DNA from: Desulfosarcina alkanivorans
GTDB taxonomy: Bacteria > Desulfobacterota > Desulfobacteria > Desulfobacterales > Desulfosarcinaceae
Assembly (NCBI RefSeq): GCF_009688945.1
Contig: NZ_AP021874.1
Span: 3,906,001-3,970,000 of the forward strand
Reading direction: 5' to 3'
Length of the DNA: 64,000 nucleotides
Each line of letters begins with the position of its first letter. Position 1 is the stretch's first letter. This document shows, piece after piece, positions 8,276-19,948 of this stretch. The notes below the pieces were generated by a model that was not told the origin of the DNA, searched no databases, and saw only the letters and a list, made by a program, of their open reading frames with translations. Position numbers and translations under genes: made by a program.

Positions 8276-8752
8276 TCAGGCATCGTCCATATTCGTATCC
8301 GAATCGGATATCTTTATGGTCTTTTTCAAGTCCTTGATAATTCCTTTTTCTTCGAAATCATCATCCATGTCCTCATCGAGCAGATCATCCACAGCCATCC
8401 CCTTATCGGATGCAGACGCATCGGCGGTTTCATCCATCTCCTCTGCCTCTTCCGGGGCGAACAAATCCCGCTCTTCGAAAAACAGCTCGGCAGAAGTGTT
8501 GGCACCGGGCTGGAACATCTCGATGATGGCATCGGCAATACGCTCCGTATAGACTCCCGGCGGGTACATGTTATGGGTGCGAAGTGCCTGGATCAGAGCA
8601 TTACGGTCCTTGTCCATGGAAGATTTGATAACATCGGCATCGTAGGATTCTTCACACAACAGGGAGAGCATCTCCTTGTCCAGTTCCGCGTATTCCTGAA
8701 TGGCCAGCTTCCCGGCCTCATTGTCCAGCAGAACCACATATTTTTGTTTCAT
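8276..8752 (-). CDS. Hypothetical protein with acidic C-terminus
   Basis: A 158-residue protein I do not recognise. The N-terminal half (MKQKYVVLLDNEAG to about residue 90) looks like a compact alpha/beta or helical domain. From about residue 90 it turns strongly acidic (DLFAPEEAEEMDETA, DDLLDEDMDDDFEE) with a lysine-rich break, and is probably disordered. There is no signal peptide or membrane segment. GGAGG lies 9 bases before the ATG at 8752. An upstream in-frame ATG at 8812 has no ribosome binding site. It stands alone between the hydrogenase leader and the tRNA genes, with its own terminator. Confidence 0.75.
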   Translation of the reverse strand: MKQKYVVLLDNEAGKLAIQEYAELDKEMLSLLCEESYDADVIKSSMDKDRNALIQALRTHNMYPPGVYTERIADAIIEMFQPGANTSAELFFEERDLFAPEEAEEMDETADASASDKGMAVDDLLDEDMDDDFEEKGIIKDLKKTIKISDSDTNMDDA

Positions 8753-8996
8753 ATCCGTCTTCCTCCAGAGGCGATATTTCGCTATTATTTTTTGTGCAGG
8801 GAGGAACATCATAAAACATCTGTGATGTCAACCATCATTTAAAATATCCCGTTTTGGAGCGGTTGACGATATTCGGCAGCTGCCCGCCGGTCTTTAGCTC
8901 CGGACAGAATTTCTTGCACGCCGGATGCGGTGACGTGAAACTTTTCACGCCGCCAGGAAAACCCGCCCGCCCCCCTCCCCTCCGGGGATAAAAGGA

Positions 8997-9025
8997 TTGA
9001 CGCTGATGGTACGAAATGTTATTGA
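8997..9025 (+). promoter_or_regulatory. Sigma-70 promoter of the tRNA-Ser genes
   Basis: TTGACG (8997-9002), 17 bases, TATTGA (9020-9025). The expected transcription start is about 10 bases before the first tRNA. Confidence 0.6.
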
Positions 9026-9041
9026 GGCGACTTATTTCAGT

Positions 9042-9127
9042 GGAGGGATGGCCGAGTGGTTTAAGGCGGCGGTCTTGAAAACCGTTGAGCGAAAGCTCCG
9101 TGGGTTCGAATCCTACTCCCTCCGCCA
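9042..9127 (+). tRNA. tRNA-Ser(TGA)
   Basis: A 7-bp acceptor stem (GGAGGGA with TCCCTCC), D-arm, anticodon stem with loop CTTGAAA (anticodon TGA), a long class II variable arm, and a T-arm with GGTTCGAATCC. The 3' CCA is encoded. Decodes UCA and probably other UCN serine codons. Confidence 0.97.
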
Positions 9128-9173
9128 TATAATCGCTTCACGATTTTATGGTAAGATGGATTAAAAAAATTAC

Positions 9174-9266
9174 GGAGAGATGGCCGAGCCGGCTGAAGGC
9201 GCTCGCCTGCTAAGCGAGTGTGGGGGGAAACTTCCACCGAGGGTTCGAATCCCTCTCTCTCCGCCA
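9174..9266 (+). tRNA. tRNA-Ser(GCT)
   Basis: Acceptor stem GGAGAGA with TCTCTCC, anticodon loop CTGCTAA (anticodon GCT), long class II variable arm, T-loop TTCGAAT, encoded CCA. It reads AGC and AGU serine codons. It lies 46 bases after tRNA-Ser(TGA) and is probably cotranscribed with it. Confidence 0.97.
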
Positions 9267-9281
9267 TTTTTCTTAAGGCAC

Positions 9282-9315
9282 CGATAGCCCGCTTGATCCG
9301 CGGGCTATCGCTTTT
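9282..9315 (+). terminator. Terminator of the tRNA-Ser pair
   Basis: An 11-bp stem CGATAGCCCGC (9282-9292) with GCGGGCTATCG (9300-9310), followed by CTTTTC. Confidence 0.8.
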
Positions 9316-9382
9316 CTGGGTCAAGCCAGCGAAACCCGTTTCGTCAGGGACCGGCCCCCCGCTTCCGCAAAATCATTCCACC

Positions 9383-11128
9383 ATGAAAACCTCATTGACA
9401 AAGACAGCATTGTCCCGAGTAGCGACCCTGTTCCTGCTGGCCGCCGGCTTTCTGACCACTGCCATGACGGGGGGCTCCCTGCTCGCCCATGCAGCCGGTC
9501 CCGACATCGACCGGGTTCAGAAGGCCATCCAAACCCGTCTGGACGGCGGCACCGCCATCGAGGCCCTGTCCTGCCAGGGAGAAATGATCTGCGGCATCCG
9601 AATGCTGCCGCGGGCCTATGACAACCGAAACTATCTGCCCCTGTGGATCGATGCCTCGCTGCGACTGGAAAAAGCGGAGGCCCTGGCCGGGGCCATCGGT
9701 CGTGCCGATGAAGATGGGCTCGTACCGCAGGACTATCATATCGAGGCCATTGACGGCCTGCTGGCCGAGATCTGTGAACAGGCCTCCGCAGCGGGTCCGG
9801 ATTCGGTGGCTGCCGAGCTGTGGGCGGACCTGGATTTAATTCTCACCGATGCCTTTCTCCTGTATGGCTCCCATCTGGCAGCCGGGCGGGTAAACCCGGA
9901 GACCTTGCACAACGACTGGAAAATCAACCCGGTTGCCGCGGACCTGCTGTCATCGCTCGTTGCGGCCGCCTCATCCGGGGATGTCGATGGGGCATTGGCA
10001 CAATTGAGGCCGGCGCACAGCGGTTATTCGACGCTTCGAAGCGCGTTGGCCCGACTGCGCCGATTGGCCGCCTCCGGCGGCTGGCCGCTGCTGGGTGCCG
10101 ACCGGACACTCAGGCCGGGTGACCGGGATGCGGCTGTGGGCGGCCTTCGCCATCGGTTGACCGTGACCGGTGACCTCGAACAGGCCTTCCACGAAGACGA
10201 TGCGTTGCTTTTCGATGCCGGGACCGAATCGGCAGTAAGGCGGTTTCAGCAGCGCCACGGGCTGAAGGTCGACGGAATCGTGGGCCCCGACACGTACGGG
10301 ATGTTGAACGTTCCCGTCAGCCAGCGCATCCGCCAGGTGGTTCTCAATCTGGAACGATGGCGGTGGCTGCCCCATGACCTGGGATCCCGGTACATCCTTG
10401 TCAACACGGCAGACTTTAACCTAAAAGCCGTTGAAAATGGCCGGGTTGGCCTGCAGATGCGGGTGGTGGTGGGCAGGCCGGCCAGACGTTCACCGGTGTT
10501 CAGCGCGAGAATGACGTATCTCGTGGTCAACCCTTACTGGAATGTGCCCACCACGATCGCCGTCCAGGATATCCTGCCCGAGCTTCAAAAAGATATCACC
10601 TACCTGTCCTCGAAGGGCATCCGCGTTTTCGAGAACTGGGAGAGGGACGCACCTGAAATCGACCCGGCCACCGTGGACTGGCAGGCCTACCATGCCAACC
10701 GCTTTCCCTTCAGGCTCCGCCAGGATCCCGGGCCCTATAACGCCTTGGGGCGGATTAAATTCATGTTCCCCAACCAGTTTGCCGTATACCTGCATGACAC
10801 GCCCAACCGCGCCCTCTTCAAGCGGGCCCAGCGGGATTTCAGCTCCGGCTGCATCCGTTTGGAATCACCTGAGGCGCTTGCTGATTTCGTGCTGGCCGAC
10901 GACCCGCGCTGGGCGGCGGAGACGCTGGCTGACGTCTTCCGGGAAAAAGACCGCCGGATTATCCGGCTGAAGCATCCGATTCCCGTCCATCTGTTGTACA
11001 TGACCGCCTGGGTGGACGCAACGGGGAGCATCCAGTTTCGCAGCGACATTTATGACCGAGACCGGGATCTGGCCCAGGCCCTGAGCCAGAGAAGACCGAA
11101 CCAGCCGCCTGATTTTGTCCGCCGATAG
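9383..11128 (+). CDS. Murein L,D-transpeptidase (YcbB/LdtD type)
   Basis: A 581-residue periplasmic enzyme that makes 3-3 cross-links in peptidoglycan. It has an N-terminal signal segment (to about residue 38), a helical scaffold domain, a peptidoglycan-binding domain around residues 250-315 (TESAVRRFQQRHGLKVDGIVGPDTYGML) and a YkuD catalytic domain. The catalytic cysteine is in SSGCIRLESP near residue 489, with the histidine in YLHDTPNRALF about 18 residues earlier. The length fits the large YcbB type rather than the small ErfK type. I start at 9383; a longer frame would run back into the tRNA. A MepK-like gene lies convergent to it, echoing the E. coli ycbB-ycbK neighbourhood. Confidence 0.92.
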   Translation: MKTSLTKTALSRVATLFLLAAGFLTTAMTGGSLLAHAAGPDIDRVQKAIQTRLDGGTAIEALSCQGEMICGIRMLPRAYDNRNYLPLWIDASLRLEKAEALAGAIGRADEDGLVPQDYHIEAIDGLLAEICEQASAAGPDSVAAELWADLDLILTDAFLLYGSHLAAGRVNPETLHNDWKINPVAADLLSSLVAAASSGDVDGALAQLRPAHSGYSTLRSALARLRRLAASGGWPLLGADRTLRPGDRDAAVGGLRHRLTVTGDLEQAFHEDDALLFDAGTESAVRRFQQRHGLKVDGIVGPDTYGMLNVPVSQRIRQVVLNLERWRWLPHDLGSRYILVNTADFNLKAVENGRVGLQMRVVVGRPARRSPVFSARMTYLVVNPYWNVPTTIAVQDILPELQKDITYLSSKGIRVFENWERDAPEIDPATVDWQAYHANRFPFRLRQDPGPYNALGRIKFMFPNQFAVYLHDTPNRALFKRAQRDFSSGCIRLESPEALADFVLADDPRWAAETLADVFREKDRRIIRLKHPIPVHLLYMTAWVDATGSIQFRSDIYDRDRDLAQALSQRRPNQPPDFVRR

Positions 11129-11174
11129 CCAAACCGACCATGCCGGCCGATTTCTCCGCTAAAGCCAAAAAATA

Positions 11175-11223
11175 AAAGCCACCCTGGAGTTGGCAAACCG
11201 TCCCGGGTGGCTTTGGTTTTTTT
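11175..11223 (+). terminator. Terminator after the L,D-transpeptidase gene
   Basis: AAAGCCACCC (11175-11184) pairs with GGGTGGCTTT (11205-11214), followed by GGTTTTTTT. Confidence 0.85.
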
Positions 11224-11247
11224 AACCCTGATGGGGAGTGGCGCCGC

Positions 11248-11799
11248 TTACCCGTTCCAGGTTCGAAACGCCCCGGTATCCACGTGCACAAAATCCGATC
11301 GGGGATAGTAGCCGACGCCGCCGGTTTTCAAATCCATGCAGGCCTTGCGGAGCTTGCGGGTGTCATGTCCCGGCAGGCGAATGTCGATGGCGCGGCCCAG
11401 CATGTGGTAGCTGAACTTGGCCACCCCTGAACTTTGCTTGCGGAGCCGGGCGTTGGTCTTGGGCGAGCGGTAGCCGGAAATGATGTGAAAGGGAGAGCCG
11501 GCCCCCACGTGGCGATGGACGGAATAAAGCAGGTCCATCAACCGGAAATCCATCGCCTGGACATCGCCGGTGCGATGATCTCTCAATATGTGGTTGATGC
11601 GCCTCATGGCATCGGGGCAGTAGGCACCGTCTTTGAAATAGCAGAGGGCCAGTCGCTCGCCGGTATGGGTGTTGAAAAAGGAAAGGGACCGTCGGGTGCC
11701 GTCGGGCAGCAGGGCGGCCCATCCGGCTGCCGGTACCAGACAGGTGGCCAGAAAACCCGATCCCATTTTTAATAAATCTCGGCGGCTGCAACAGTTCAT
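11248..11799 (-). CDS. MepK/YcbK-like murein endopeptidase (DUF882, peptidase M15 fold)
   Basis: A 183-residue Tat-exported zinc peptidase family. CSRRDLLKMG at the N-terminus is the twin-arginine signal. ISGYRSPKTNARLR, SYHMLGRAIDIRLPG and DFVHVDTG are the family blocks holding the zinc ligands (His, Asp, His). E. coli MepK cuts the 3-3 cross-links made by L,D-transpeptidases, so its position opposite an L,D-transpeptidase is meaningful. GGGAG lies 6 bases before the start. The two genes converge here instead of forming an operon as in enterobacteria. Confidence 0.9.
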   Translation of the reverse strand: MNCCSRRDLLKMGSGFLATCLVPAAGWAALLPDGTRRSLSFFNTHTGERLALCYFKDGAYCPDAMRRINHILRDHRTGDVQAMDFRLMDLLYSVHRHVGAGSPFHIISGYRSPKTNARLRKQSSGVAKFSYHMLGRAIDIRLPGHDTRKLRKACMDLKTGGVGYYPRSDFVHVDTGAFRTWNG

Positions 11800-12057
11800 C
11801 TTTGTCTCCCCATTTCAGCGTGTTGGGCCCTGTTCGGCCATCAGTTCAAATCGCAGGCAATAGAAGCAAAAAACATACCTGAATGCTGAAATGGGCATGA
11901 AGTTATGGAAAGACTCACGATAAGCATATAAATATCTGTTTTTGTTATTAATTTTTAAATAATTAACCGCTTCACAGACAGAAGACCGATCGAGGAATGT
12001 TTTCATCTGCGGCCAGGGTGTTCACATTTTGTCAATCCGTTGACACAAAACTTGCGC

Positions 12058-13935
<1,878 letters not shown>

Positions 13936-14014
13936 TTAGGCTGTCTGGGGTCCGTCTATGGCTAACAGATCGGGGTCCGGATCAGGACGGCAGGGCATCC
14001 GTTTCGCACAGGCG

Positions 14015-14197
14015 TCAACCTGCAATTTCTTTGAAACTGCGGGCCAGATACTCCGCTTCCACAGGTGTCAGGTTGAATTTCAGGCCGGCCGCCTCCATGA
14101 GCTGCTGCCGGCTTTGGGTAGATCCTGCTTTTTTTTCTTCAGCGATCCATCTGACCGCTTTTCTCAGGTTTTCACCTTCGGGCTGGATGGTGGCCAT
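14015..14197 (-). CDS. Small conserved hypothetical protein (60 aa)
   Basis: A 60-residue soluble protein starting MATIQPEGENLRKAVRWIAEE and ending in LTPVEAEYLARSFKE. It looks helical, with no cysteines, signal or membrane segment. Small proteins of this pattern are familiar next to housekeeping genes in Desulfobacterota, but I know no function. It lies between gatA and mutL on the same strand, with GGAGC shortly before the ATG. Confidence 0.7.
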   Translation of the reverse strand: MATIQPEGENLRKAVRWIAEEKKAGSTQSRQQLMEAAGLKFNLTPVEAEYLARSFKEIAG

Positions 14198-14248
14198 GGG
14201 CTCGCTCCTTTACGCGTATGGGTTGAGGCGATTCGTCCTATCGAACTG

Positions 14249-15712
14249 TCAGCCGATGGGAGGCTTCTGATCCGCGATGGTTTGCGCCGCTTCGAACGCC
14301 CGGGCGATTTTAAAAAGCATCGCCTCGTTAAAATGGCGCCCCATGACCTGCAGGCCGATGGGCAGGCCGTCATCCGAAAAACCACAGGGGACCGATATTC
14401 CCGGAATGCCGGCCAGGTTGGCCGACAGGGTGAAAATATCCGACAGGTACATGGTCAGCGGATCCTCGAGGGTCGCACCGATCGGATAGGCCGGTGTGGG
14501 CGCCACCGGGGAAAGGATGGCGTCGCAGGACGCAAAGGCGGATTGGAAATCGTTCTTGATCAGGGTCCGGACCTGGGATGCCTTGCCGTAATAGGCATCG
14601 TAGTAACCGGCCGACAGGGCGTAGGTGCCCAGAATAATGCGCCGCTGCACCTCCGCGCCGAATCCCTGGGACCGGGTGCGGCGGTACATCCCGAGCAGAT
14701 CGGTCTGGGTCTTGTCACGGGCGCCGTATTTCACACCATCGTAGCGGGCCAGGTTGGAACTGGCTTCACTGGGGGCGATGACATAATAGGCGGCCACGGC
14801 ATGATCGGTGTGGGGCAGGGAGACCTCGATGCATCGGGCGCCCAGCGATTCGATGGTGGCAACCGCCCGCTCAACCGCCGCACCCACCTGAGGATCAAGG
14901 CCCTGGGCCTGGCTGAACTCTTTGGGGATGCCCACCACCACGTCCGCAAGCCCCCCCTCGGCAATCGACGCAAAGGCCGGCACCGGTTCGGCAACGGAGG
15001 TGGAATCTTTCGGGTCGTGGCCGGCAATGGCGTCCAGCATGATGGCGCAGTCGGCCACGGTTTTACCCAGGGGGCCGATCTGGTCCAACGAAGAGGCAAA
15101 GGCCACCAGGCCGAAACGGGATACCCGGCCGTAGGTGGGCTTGATCCCCACCACCCCGCAATGGGATGCGGGCTGGCGGATGGATCCGCCGGTGTCCGAC
15201 CCCAGGGCCCCCAGGCACATGTCGGCCGACACCGCGGCCGCCGACCCGCCGCTGGACCCACCGGGAATGCGGTCCAGGTTCCAGGGGTTGCGCGTGACCT
15301 GGAAACCGGAGTGTTCGGTGGTTGACCCCATGGCAAACTCATCCATATTGAGCTTGCCCACGATCACCGCCCCGGCATTTTTCAATCGCGTGACCACGGT
15401 CGCATCGTATGGGGGAACGAAGTTTTCAAGCATCTTGGAGGCACAGGTGGTGCGCAGGCCCCGGGTGCACATCAGGTCCTTGATACCCAGCGGGATACCG
15501 GTCAGCGGCTGAGCATCACCGGCGGCCAGACGATGGTCGGCCGCTTGCGCCTGGTCGAGGGCACCGTCTGCATCAACGGTCAGGTACGCGCCGACCTTGC
15601 CGTCCACCGCATCGATACGGTCCAAAACGGCCCGGGTCAGCTCAACCGAAGAAATCTCTTTATTTTTCAACAGGCCGGAGGCCTGCTTGATGGTCAGTGC
15701 ATGCAGTTTCAT
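14249..15712 (-). CDS. gatA: Aspartyl/glutamyl-tRNA amidotransferase subunit A
   Basis: A 487-residue amidase of the GatCAB complex, which releases ammonia from glutamine to convert Glu-tRNA(Gln) and/or Asp-tRNA(Asn). The Ser-cisSer-Lys triad is in [12 protein letters not shown] (Lys) and [27 protein letters not shown] (both serines). I start at 15712 ([10 protein letters not shown]), matching the family N-terminus, with AAGGA upstream. A frame extending to 15763 lacks support. gatC lies 62 bases upstream; gatB is not in the window. Confidence 0.95.
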   Translation of the reverse strand: MKLHALTIKQASGLLKNKEISSVELTRAVLDRIDAVDGKVGAYLTVDADGALDQAQAADHRLAAGDAQPLTGIPLGIKDLMCTRGLRTTCASKMLENFVPPYDATVVTRLKNAGAVIVGKLNMDEFAMGSTTEHSGFQVTRNPWNLDRIPGGSSGGSAAAVSADMCLGALGSDTGGSIRQPASHCGVVGIKPTYGRVSRFGLVAFASSLDQIGPLGKTVADCAIMLDAIAGHDPKDSTSVAEPVPAFASIAEGGLADVVVGIPKEFSQAQGLDPQVGAAVERAVATIESLGARCIEVSLPHTDHAVAAYYVIAPSEASSNLARYDGVKYGARDKTQTDLLGMYRRTRSQGFGAEVQRRIILGTYALSAGYYDAYYGKASQVRTLIKNDFQSAFASCDAILSPVAPTPAYPIGATLEDPLTMYLSDIFTLSANLAGIPGISVPCGFSDDGLPIGLQVMGRHFNEAMLFKIARAFEAAQTIADQKPPIG

Positions 15713-15774
15713 GGGGTCACGTCCTTGGGGCGTTTCTGCCCGGTAAAGCGATTTCCGAATCAACCCATTGCCAA

Positions 15775-16059
15775 TCAGATCACCCTGGGTACGGTAAAGG
15801 CCCCGTCGTCTTTTTCCGGGGCGTTGGCCAGGGCGTCCTGAGGATCAAGGTGGCCCTGCGCCTCGTCCTCCCGGAATGCATTGGTCAGGGTGATGGCATG
15901 GGAGGTGGCGGGAACCCCGGCCGTGTCCACCTGTTTGAGGGTATCGACATAGTCAAGAATGGTGCCGATCTGGCCGGCAAACCGGTCGACATCTGTCTCA
16001 TCGATGTCCAACCGGGCCAGGTGGGCCACGTGCAGGACTTCTTCCTTGGATATTTTCAT
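15775..16059 (-). CDS. gatC: Aspartyl/glutamyl-tRNA amidotransferase subunit C
   Basis: A 94-residue linker subunit that wraps around GatA and GatB. The N-terminus [22 protein letters not shown] and the C-terminal [13 protein letters not shown]-type ending are typical, and the length is normal. It lies 15 bases after the SPOR gene and 62 bases before gatA, in the same operon. Confidence 0.95.
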   Translation of the reverse strand: MKISKEEVLHVAHLARLDIDETDVDRFAGQIGTILDYVDTLKQVDTAGVPATSHAITLTNAFREDEAQGHLDPQDALANAPEKDDGAFTVPRVI

Positions 16060-16074
16060 GGTGTCAAGCCTTTG

Positions 16075-16764
16075 TTATTTTTTGACCAGGATGGGCTTTT
16101 TCCGAGCCCGGATCAGCCGGTTCATATCCGCGGTCGCTTGTTCCCGGCCCTTGTAGCTGCCCACCCGCACCCTGAACCAGAGGCCGTTGCCGGGGATGAC
16201 AATTCTCGACAGATAGGCAGAATACCCGTCCTTTTTCAGATTTGCAACGATTCGCTGGGCAGCCGTTGGATCCTTGAGGGACGCCACCTGGATGGTCAGG
16301 TTGCCCGCGGTGCCGGCAGCGGGCGGCGCCGGCACCGCTGCACGCCCCCCCGGTTTGGCCGACAAACCGGTTTTCTTGGCCATGACGGCGGACCGGTTCT
16401 TGTGGGGCGGTTTTAGGGCATCGCCGGATTCAGCCGGTGCAGCCGCCGCCGGCGGCACCGGTGTCGCCGGAAGTGCAACGGCGGTATCCGGATCGTCTTG
16501 TTTCAGGGCCTCATAGAACTCCAGGGGGGTCTTGTTGTCCTCCCCCCGGATGGTTTTTTCTATCGCCTCGCGCTCCTTTTTCATCATGGCGTCCCGCAGG
16601 GCGGCAAGCTCTTTCTGCAGCGCCTGGGTGTCGAAATGCACGGGAGCGGTCCCCCGGCCCACCAGCACGCCGAGGACAAACATCCAGGCCGCAACGAAAA
16701 AGACCAGCAGGTATCGCCCCCAGGCCATTCCCCGTTTTGGCTCGGTATCCTTGCCCTCTGTCAC
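16075..16764 (-). CDS. SPOR-domain membrane protein
   Basis: A 229-residue bitopic inner-membrane protein. Residues about 15-38 form the single membrane segment (YLLVFFVAAWMFVLGVLVG). Residues 45-75 are a charged, probably coiled helix, followed by an Ala/Pro-rich periplasmic linker. Residues about 155-227 form a SPOR domain (LTIQVASLKDPTAAQRIVANLKKDGYSAYL ... WFRVRVGSYKGREQA), which binds denuded glycan strands at division sites. It is located between argS and gatC, an arrangement often seen in this phylum. A role in cell division or envelope integrity is inferred from the domain. Confidence 0.88.
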   Translation of the reverse strand: MTEGKDTEPKRGMAWGRYLLVFFVAAWMFVLGVLVGRGTAPVHFDTQALQKELAALRDAMMKKEREAIEKTIRGEDNKTPLEFYEALKQDDPDTAVALPATPVPPAAAAPAESGDALKPPHKNRSAVMAKKTGLSAKPGGRAAVPAPPAAGTAGNLTIQVASLKDPTAAQRIVANLKKDGYSAYLSRIVIPGNGLWFRVRVGSYKGREQATADMNRLIRARKKPILVKK

Positions 16765-16806
16765 AAGTGATTTCCTTTGCCGGCAGTGAGGCCCGTTGCG
16801 GGTGAT

Positions 16807-18474
16807 TTACATGGAATCCGGAGCGGAAACACCCAGCAGCGCCAACCCGTTGCGAATCACCTTCTGGACTGCCGTGATCAGGTAAAGCCGGGCCCGCGTC
16901 AACGTCAGGTCATCCGCGCAAAGCACCCGATTCCGGTTATAATAGGTGTGAAAGGCCGCGGCCAGGGTCATCAGGTAGTAGGTGATGCGGTGCGGTTCCA
17001 TTAATGTTCCGGCCATTTTTACGGCTTCCGGATAGCGGGCCAGGGCCTTGATCAACGCCACGTCCTCCGGAGTATCCAGGGCGGACAGGTCCGCCGGCGT
17101 AAAGTCGCCCACATCCATGTCATCCGCCTCGGCCTTGCGGTGGATGCTGGCAATCCGCGCATGGACATACTGGACATAGTAAACGGGGTTGTCGTTGGTC
17201 TTGCGCTTGGCCAGGTCCAGGTCGAAGTCCAGGGGGCTGTCATAGTGCCGGGTCAGAAAGATAAACCGGGCCGCATCACGGCCGACCTCCCGGACCACGT
17301 CGGACAGGGTGACAAACTCGCCGGCCCGGGTGGACATGGCCACGGGCTGGCCGGCCCGCAACAGATTGACCAGTTGCACCAGCAGCACGCCGAATTGGTC
17401 GCGGCCGTATCCGGAGGCCTCCACGGCCGCTTTCATGCGGGGAATGTAGCCATGGTGGTCAGCCCCCCACACATCGATGACGGTGTTGAATCCGCGCTCG
17501 AACTTGTCCTTGTGATAGGAGATGTCCGACGCAAAATAGGTGGTCTGACCATTCTGGCGGACCACCACCCGGTCCTTCTCGTCACCGAAATCGCTGGTCT
17601 TGAACCACTGGGCGCCGTCTTTTTCGTAAACAAGCCCCTTCTCCTTGAAAAGACGGATATCCGCTTCCACCTTGCCTGCGTCGTAGAGGCTCTGTTCAGA
17701 AAACCACCGGTCGAAGGTCACCCCGAAATCCACCAGGTCGGCCCGCATGCCGTCAATAATCTTGCCGGCCGCAAAACGGGCGCAGGGCATGATGGCCTCC
17801 GCCTCGTCCTTTGCAAAAAGCTCCCGGCCGTCGCCTTCCAGCAGTTCGCCGGCCAGGTCACGGATGTAGTCGCCCTGGTAGCAGGTATCGGGAAAACCCA
17901 CCGTCTCGCCCAGCAGCTCCTTTCCCCGCAGGTAAACCGACATGCCCAGAGTCTGGATCTGGCGGCCGGAATCGTTGATGTAATACTCTTTTTGAACGTC
18001 ATACCCGCAAAAAGAGAGGATGTTGGCGGTGCTGTCTCCCACGGCGCCGCCCCGTCCGTGGCCCACGTGAAGGGGACCGGTGGGGTTGGAACTGACGAAC
18101 TCGATCTGAATGCGGGCGCCCCTGCCCAGGTCGCAGCGGCCATACTGGTCGTCCTTGGCATGAATGGCCGCCAGCACCGGGTGCCAGGCGGTCGGCCGGA
18201 TGAAAAAATTGATGAATCCCGGACCGGCGATTTCCGTTCGTGCGATGATGCCGTTTTCATCGTTCAGGTGCTTGATGAGGGCTTCGGCAATTTTGCGCGG
18301 CGCCATGCGCTGGGACTTGGCCATCTGCATGGCCATATTGGTGGACAGGTCCCCGTGGCTGTCGGCCTTGGGCTCTTCGAGCACCACCTCGCAAAAATCC
18401 GGCGAGGGGAAAATGCCTTTTTGGTGGGCGGCCGAAGCGGCAGCCAGAATCATTTCCTTGAGCAGGGTCTTCAT
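16807..18474 (-). CDS. argS: Arginyl-tRNA synthetase
   Basis: A 555-residue class I synthetase. It has the N-terminal Add-1 domain, the HIGH-type signature [13 protein letters not shown] (near residue 120) and a C-terminal DALR anticodon-binding domain. The KMSKS position reads [13 protein letters not shown], the usual degenerate form in this family. AGGA lies 8 bases before the ATG. It is the first gene of the argS-SPOR-gatC-gatA-small protein-mutL run. Confidence 0.96.
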   Translation of the reverse strand: MKTLLKEMILAAASAAHQKGIFPSPDFCEVVLEEPKADSHGDLSTNMAMQMAKSQRMAPRKIAEALIKHLNDENGIIARTEIAGPGFINFFIRPTAWHPVLAAIHAKDDQYGRCDLGRGARIQIEFVSSNPTGPLHVGHGRGGAVGDSTANILSFCGYDVQKEYYINDSGRQIQTLGMSVYLRGKELLGETVGFPDTCYQGDYIRDLAGELLEGDGRELFAKDEAEAIMPCARFAAGKIIDGMRADLVDFGVTFDRWFSEQSLYDAGKVEADIRLFKEKGLVYEKDGAQWFKTSDFGDEKDRVVVRQNGQTTYFASDISYHKDKFERGFNTVIDVWGADHHGYIPRMKAAVEASGYGRDQFGVLLVQLVNLLRAGQPVAMSTRAGEFVTLSDVVREVGRDAARFIFLTRHYDSPLDFDLDLAKRKTNDNPVYYVQYVHARIASIHRKAEADDMDVGDFTPADLSALDTPEDVALIKALARYPEAVKMAGTLMEPHRITYYLMTLAAAFHTYYNRNRVLCADDLTLTRARLYLITAVQKVIRNGLALLGVSAPDSM

Positions 18475-18907
18475 CGATTATTTCCTGACACGTCGACAGC
18501 TGACGCCCCTTGGGGCCTCAGTCGTTGCGGTGGTGTGGGTTGATGCTTGCCGGCAGACGGCAGTTTCGCCTGCCGTCGGATACACGCCTGTTTCGATAGA
18601 GTCCAGTTCATAAAGAGTTTTCAAATCCAAGTCAAGAACGTTCACCCCGGCAACCGAATGGGCGGACATGGCCCTTAAAACAGACCCAAAACCGCTGAAA
18701 GGGCCGAACCGGTGCCCAATGCCGTCGGCGCCGCCCCATGCGTCGACGCCGCTTTTTCCATACCGGCCGATTCCCCATCCGGTCATGGGGTGCTTCTCGT
18801 GTTGCCTTTTTACTTGCATATCCTTACATTCCAACGTATTTTGCTTTTTTGCCCGACACTGCAAAGCAATCGCTTGGATCCTGGATCGATCAAAAGGTTT
18901 AAATTTT
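18475..18907. other. Divergent intergenic region
   Basis: About 430 bases between argS (minus) and the operon starting at 18908 (plus). I see no convincing gene; the frames here lack start signals and family similarity. It should carry promoters for both directions. Confidence 0.5.
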
Positions 18908-19948
18908 ATGAATGTGAGTATCTGCAAACAGCGGCAGAGACTTGCCGTTGATGTTGATGCGGTTTGCCGTCTGGTCATCGCCACCCAGCTGCCCTCCGGG
19001 GAAATCCCGTGGTCCACGGGAGAAAAAACCGACCCGTGGGATCATGTCGAAGCCGCCATGGGGTTGGTGGTGGGCGGCTACCTGGAGCAGGCCCGGCGGG
19101 CATTTTACTGGCTGCAGTCTATGCAACTGGCGGACGGCAGCTGGTTTGCGGCCTATCGCAGGGGCATCCCCGAAGACCGGACCCGCGAAACCAACATGAG
19201 CGCCTACATCGCCGTGGGCGTTTTTCACTACTGGCTGGTTACCGGCGATCGCCGCTTTTTGGGATCCATGTGGGATACCGTGCGCCGGGCCATTGACTTT
19301 GCGGTGGCTCATCAGGGCCCCAAGGGAGAAATCAGCTGGGCCGTCAGTCCCCAGGGCAAGATCGATCCCATGGCTCTGCTCACCGGCTCCAGTTCCATCT
19401 ATATGAGCCTTAAATGCGCGCTCGCCATTGCCGCCGAACTGGGGATGCCGGCGGCGCCGTGGGGCGATGCCCTGCATCGGCTGGGTGACGCCATCCGCAA
19501 CCGGCCCTACCTGTTCAACATGACCAAATCCCGATTTTCCATGGACTGGTTCTATCCGGTGCTCTGCGGCGCCGTCACCGGGGACGCCGCCGGCCGCCGC
19601 ATCGAGCGGCAATGGAAAAAATATGTGGTCGAAGGGCTGGGGGTTCGCTGCGTCTCCGATCAGCCCTGGGTGACCGTGGCGGAGAGTTCCGAACTGGTGC
19701 TTGCCCTTGCCGCCATGGGAGATACGGAAAAGGCTCACATCGTCTTCAACTGGCTGTCGGAACATGTCTTCGATGACGGTTCGTTCTGGTGCGGATTCAC
19801 TTTTCCGGACATGACCCGGTGGCCCGAAGAGAAAATCACCTGGACCAATGCCGTGGTGCTCATGGCCGCCGATGCGCTGTTCAGCCTTACCCCCGGTGGG
19901 CGGTTGTTCAGTCATGACTGGTGGGCGGAATCCGGATATATGGTATGA
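18908..19948 (+). CDS. Six-hairpin / terpenoid-cyclase-fold protein, function unknown
   Basis: A 346-residue protein with an alpha/alpha-barrel look: repeated WxxxQxxDGSW-type helices (WLQSMQLADGSWFAAYRRG, SAYIAVGVFHYWLVTGDRRFL, FNWLSEHVFDDGSFWCGFTFPD). Such proteins are often annotated as prenyltransferases or glycosidase-like. No catalytic motif is clear enough to choose. It has no signal peptide, so it is cytoplasmic. The ATG at 18908 is preceded at 10 bases by AAAGG. Its stop overlaps the next start by 4 bases (ATGA), so it is translationally coupled to the acyltransferase gene, suggesting work on a shared carbohydrate substrate (inference). Confidence 0.65.
   Translation: MNVSICKQRQRLAVDVDAVCRLVIATQLPSGEIPWSTGEKTDPWDHVEAAMGLVVGGYLEQARRAFYWLQSMQLADGSWFAAYRRGIPEDRTRETNMSAYIAVGVFHYWLVTGDRRFLGSMWDTVRRAIDFAVAHQGPKGEISWAVSPQGKIDPMALLTGSSSIYMSLKCALAIAAELGMPAAPWGDALHRLGDAIRNRPYLFNMTKSRFSMDWFYPVLCGAVTGDAAGRRIERQWKKYVVEGLGVRCVSDQPWVTVAESSELVLALAAMGDTEKAHIVFNWLSEHVFDDGSFWCGFTFPDMTRWPEEKITWTNAVVLMAADALFSLTPGGRLFSHDWWAESGYMV

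Noticed and set aside
17140..18543. Long plus-strand open frame opposite argS
   Set aside because: ArgS motifs are complete on the minus strand; the other frame has no recognisable protein.
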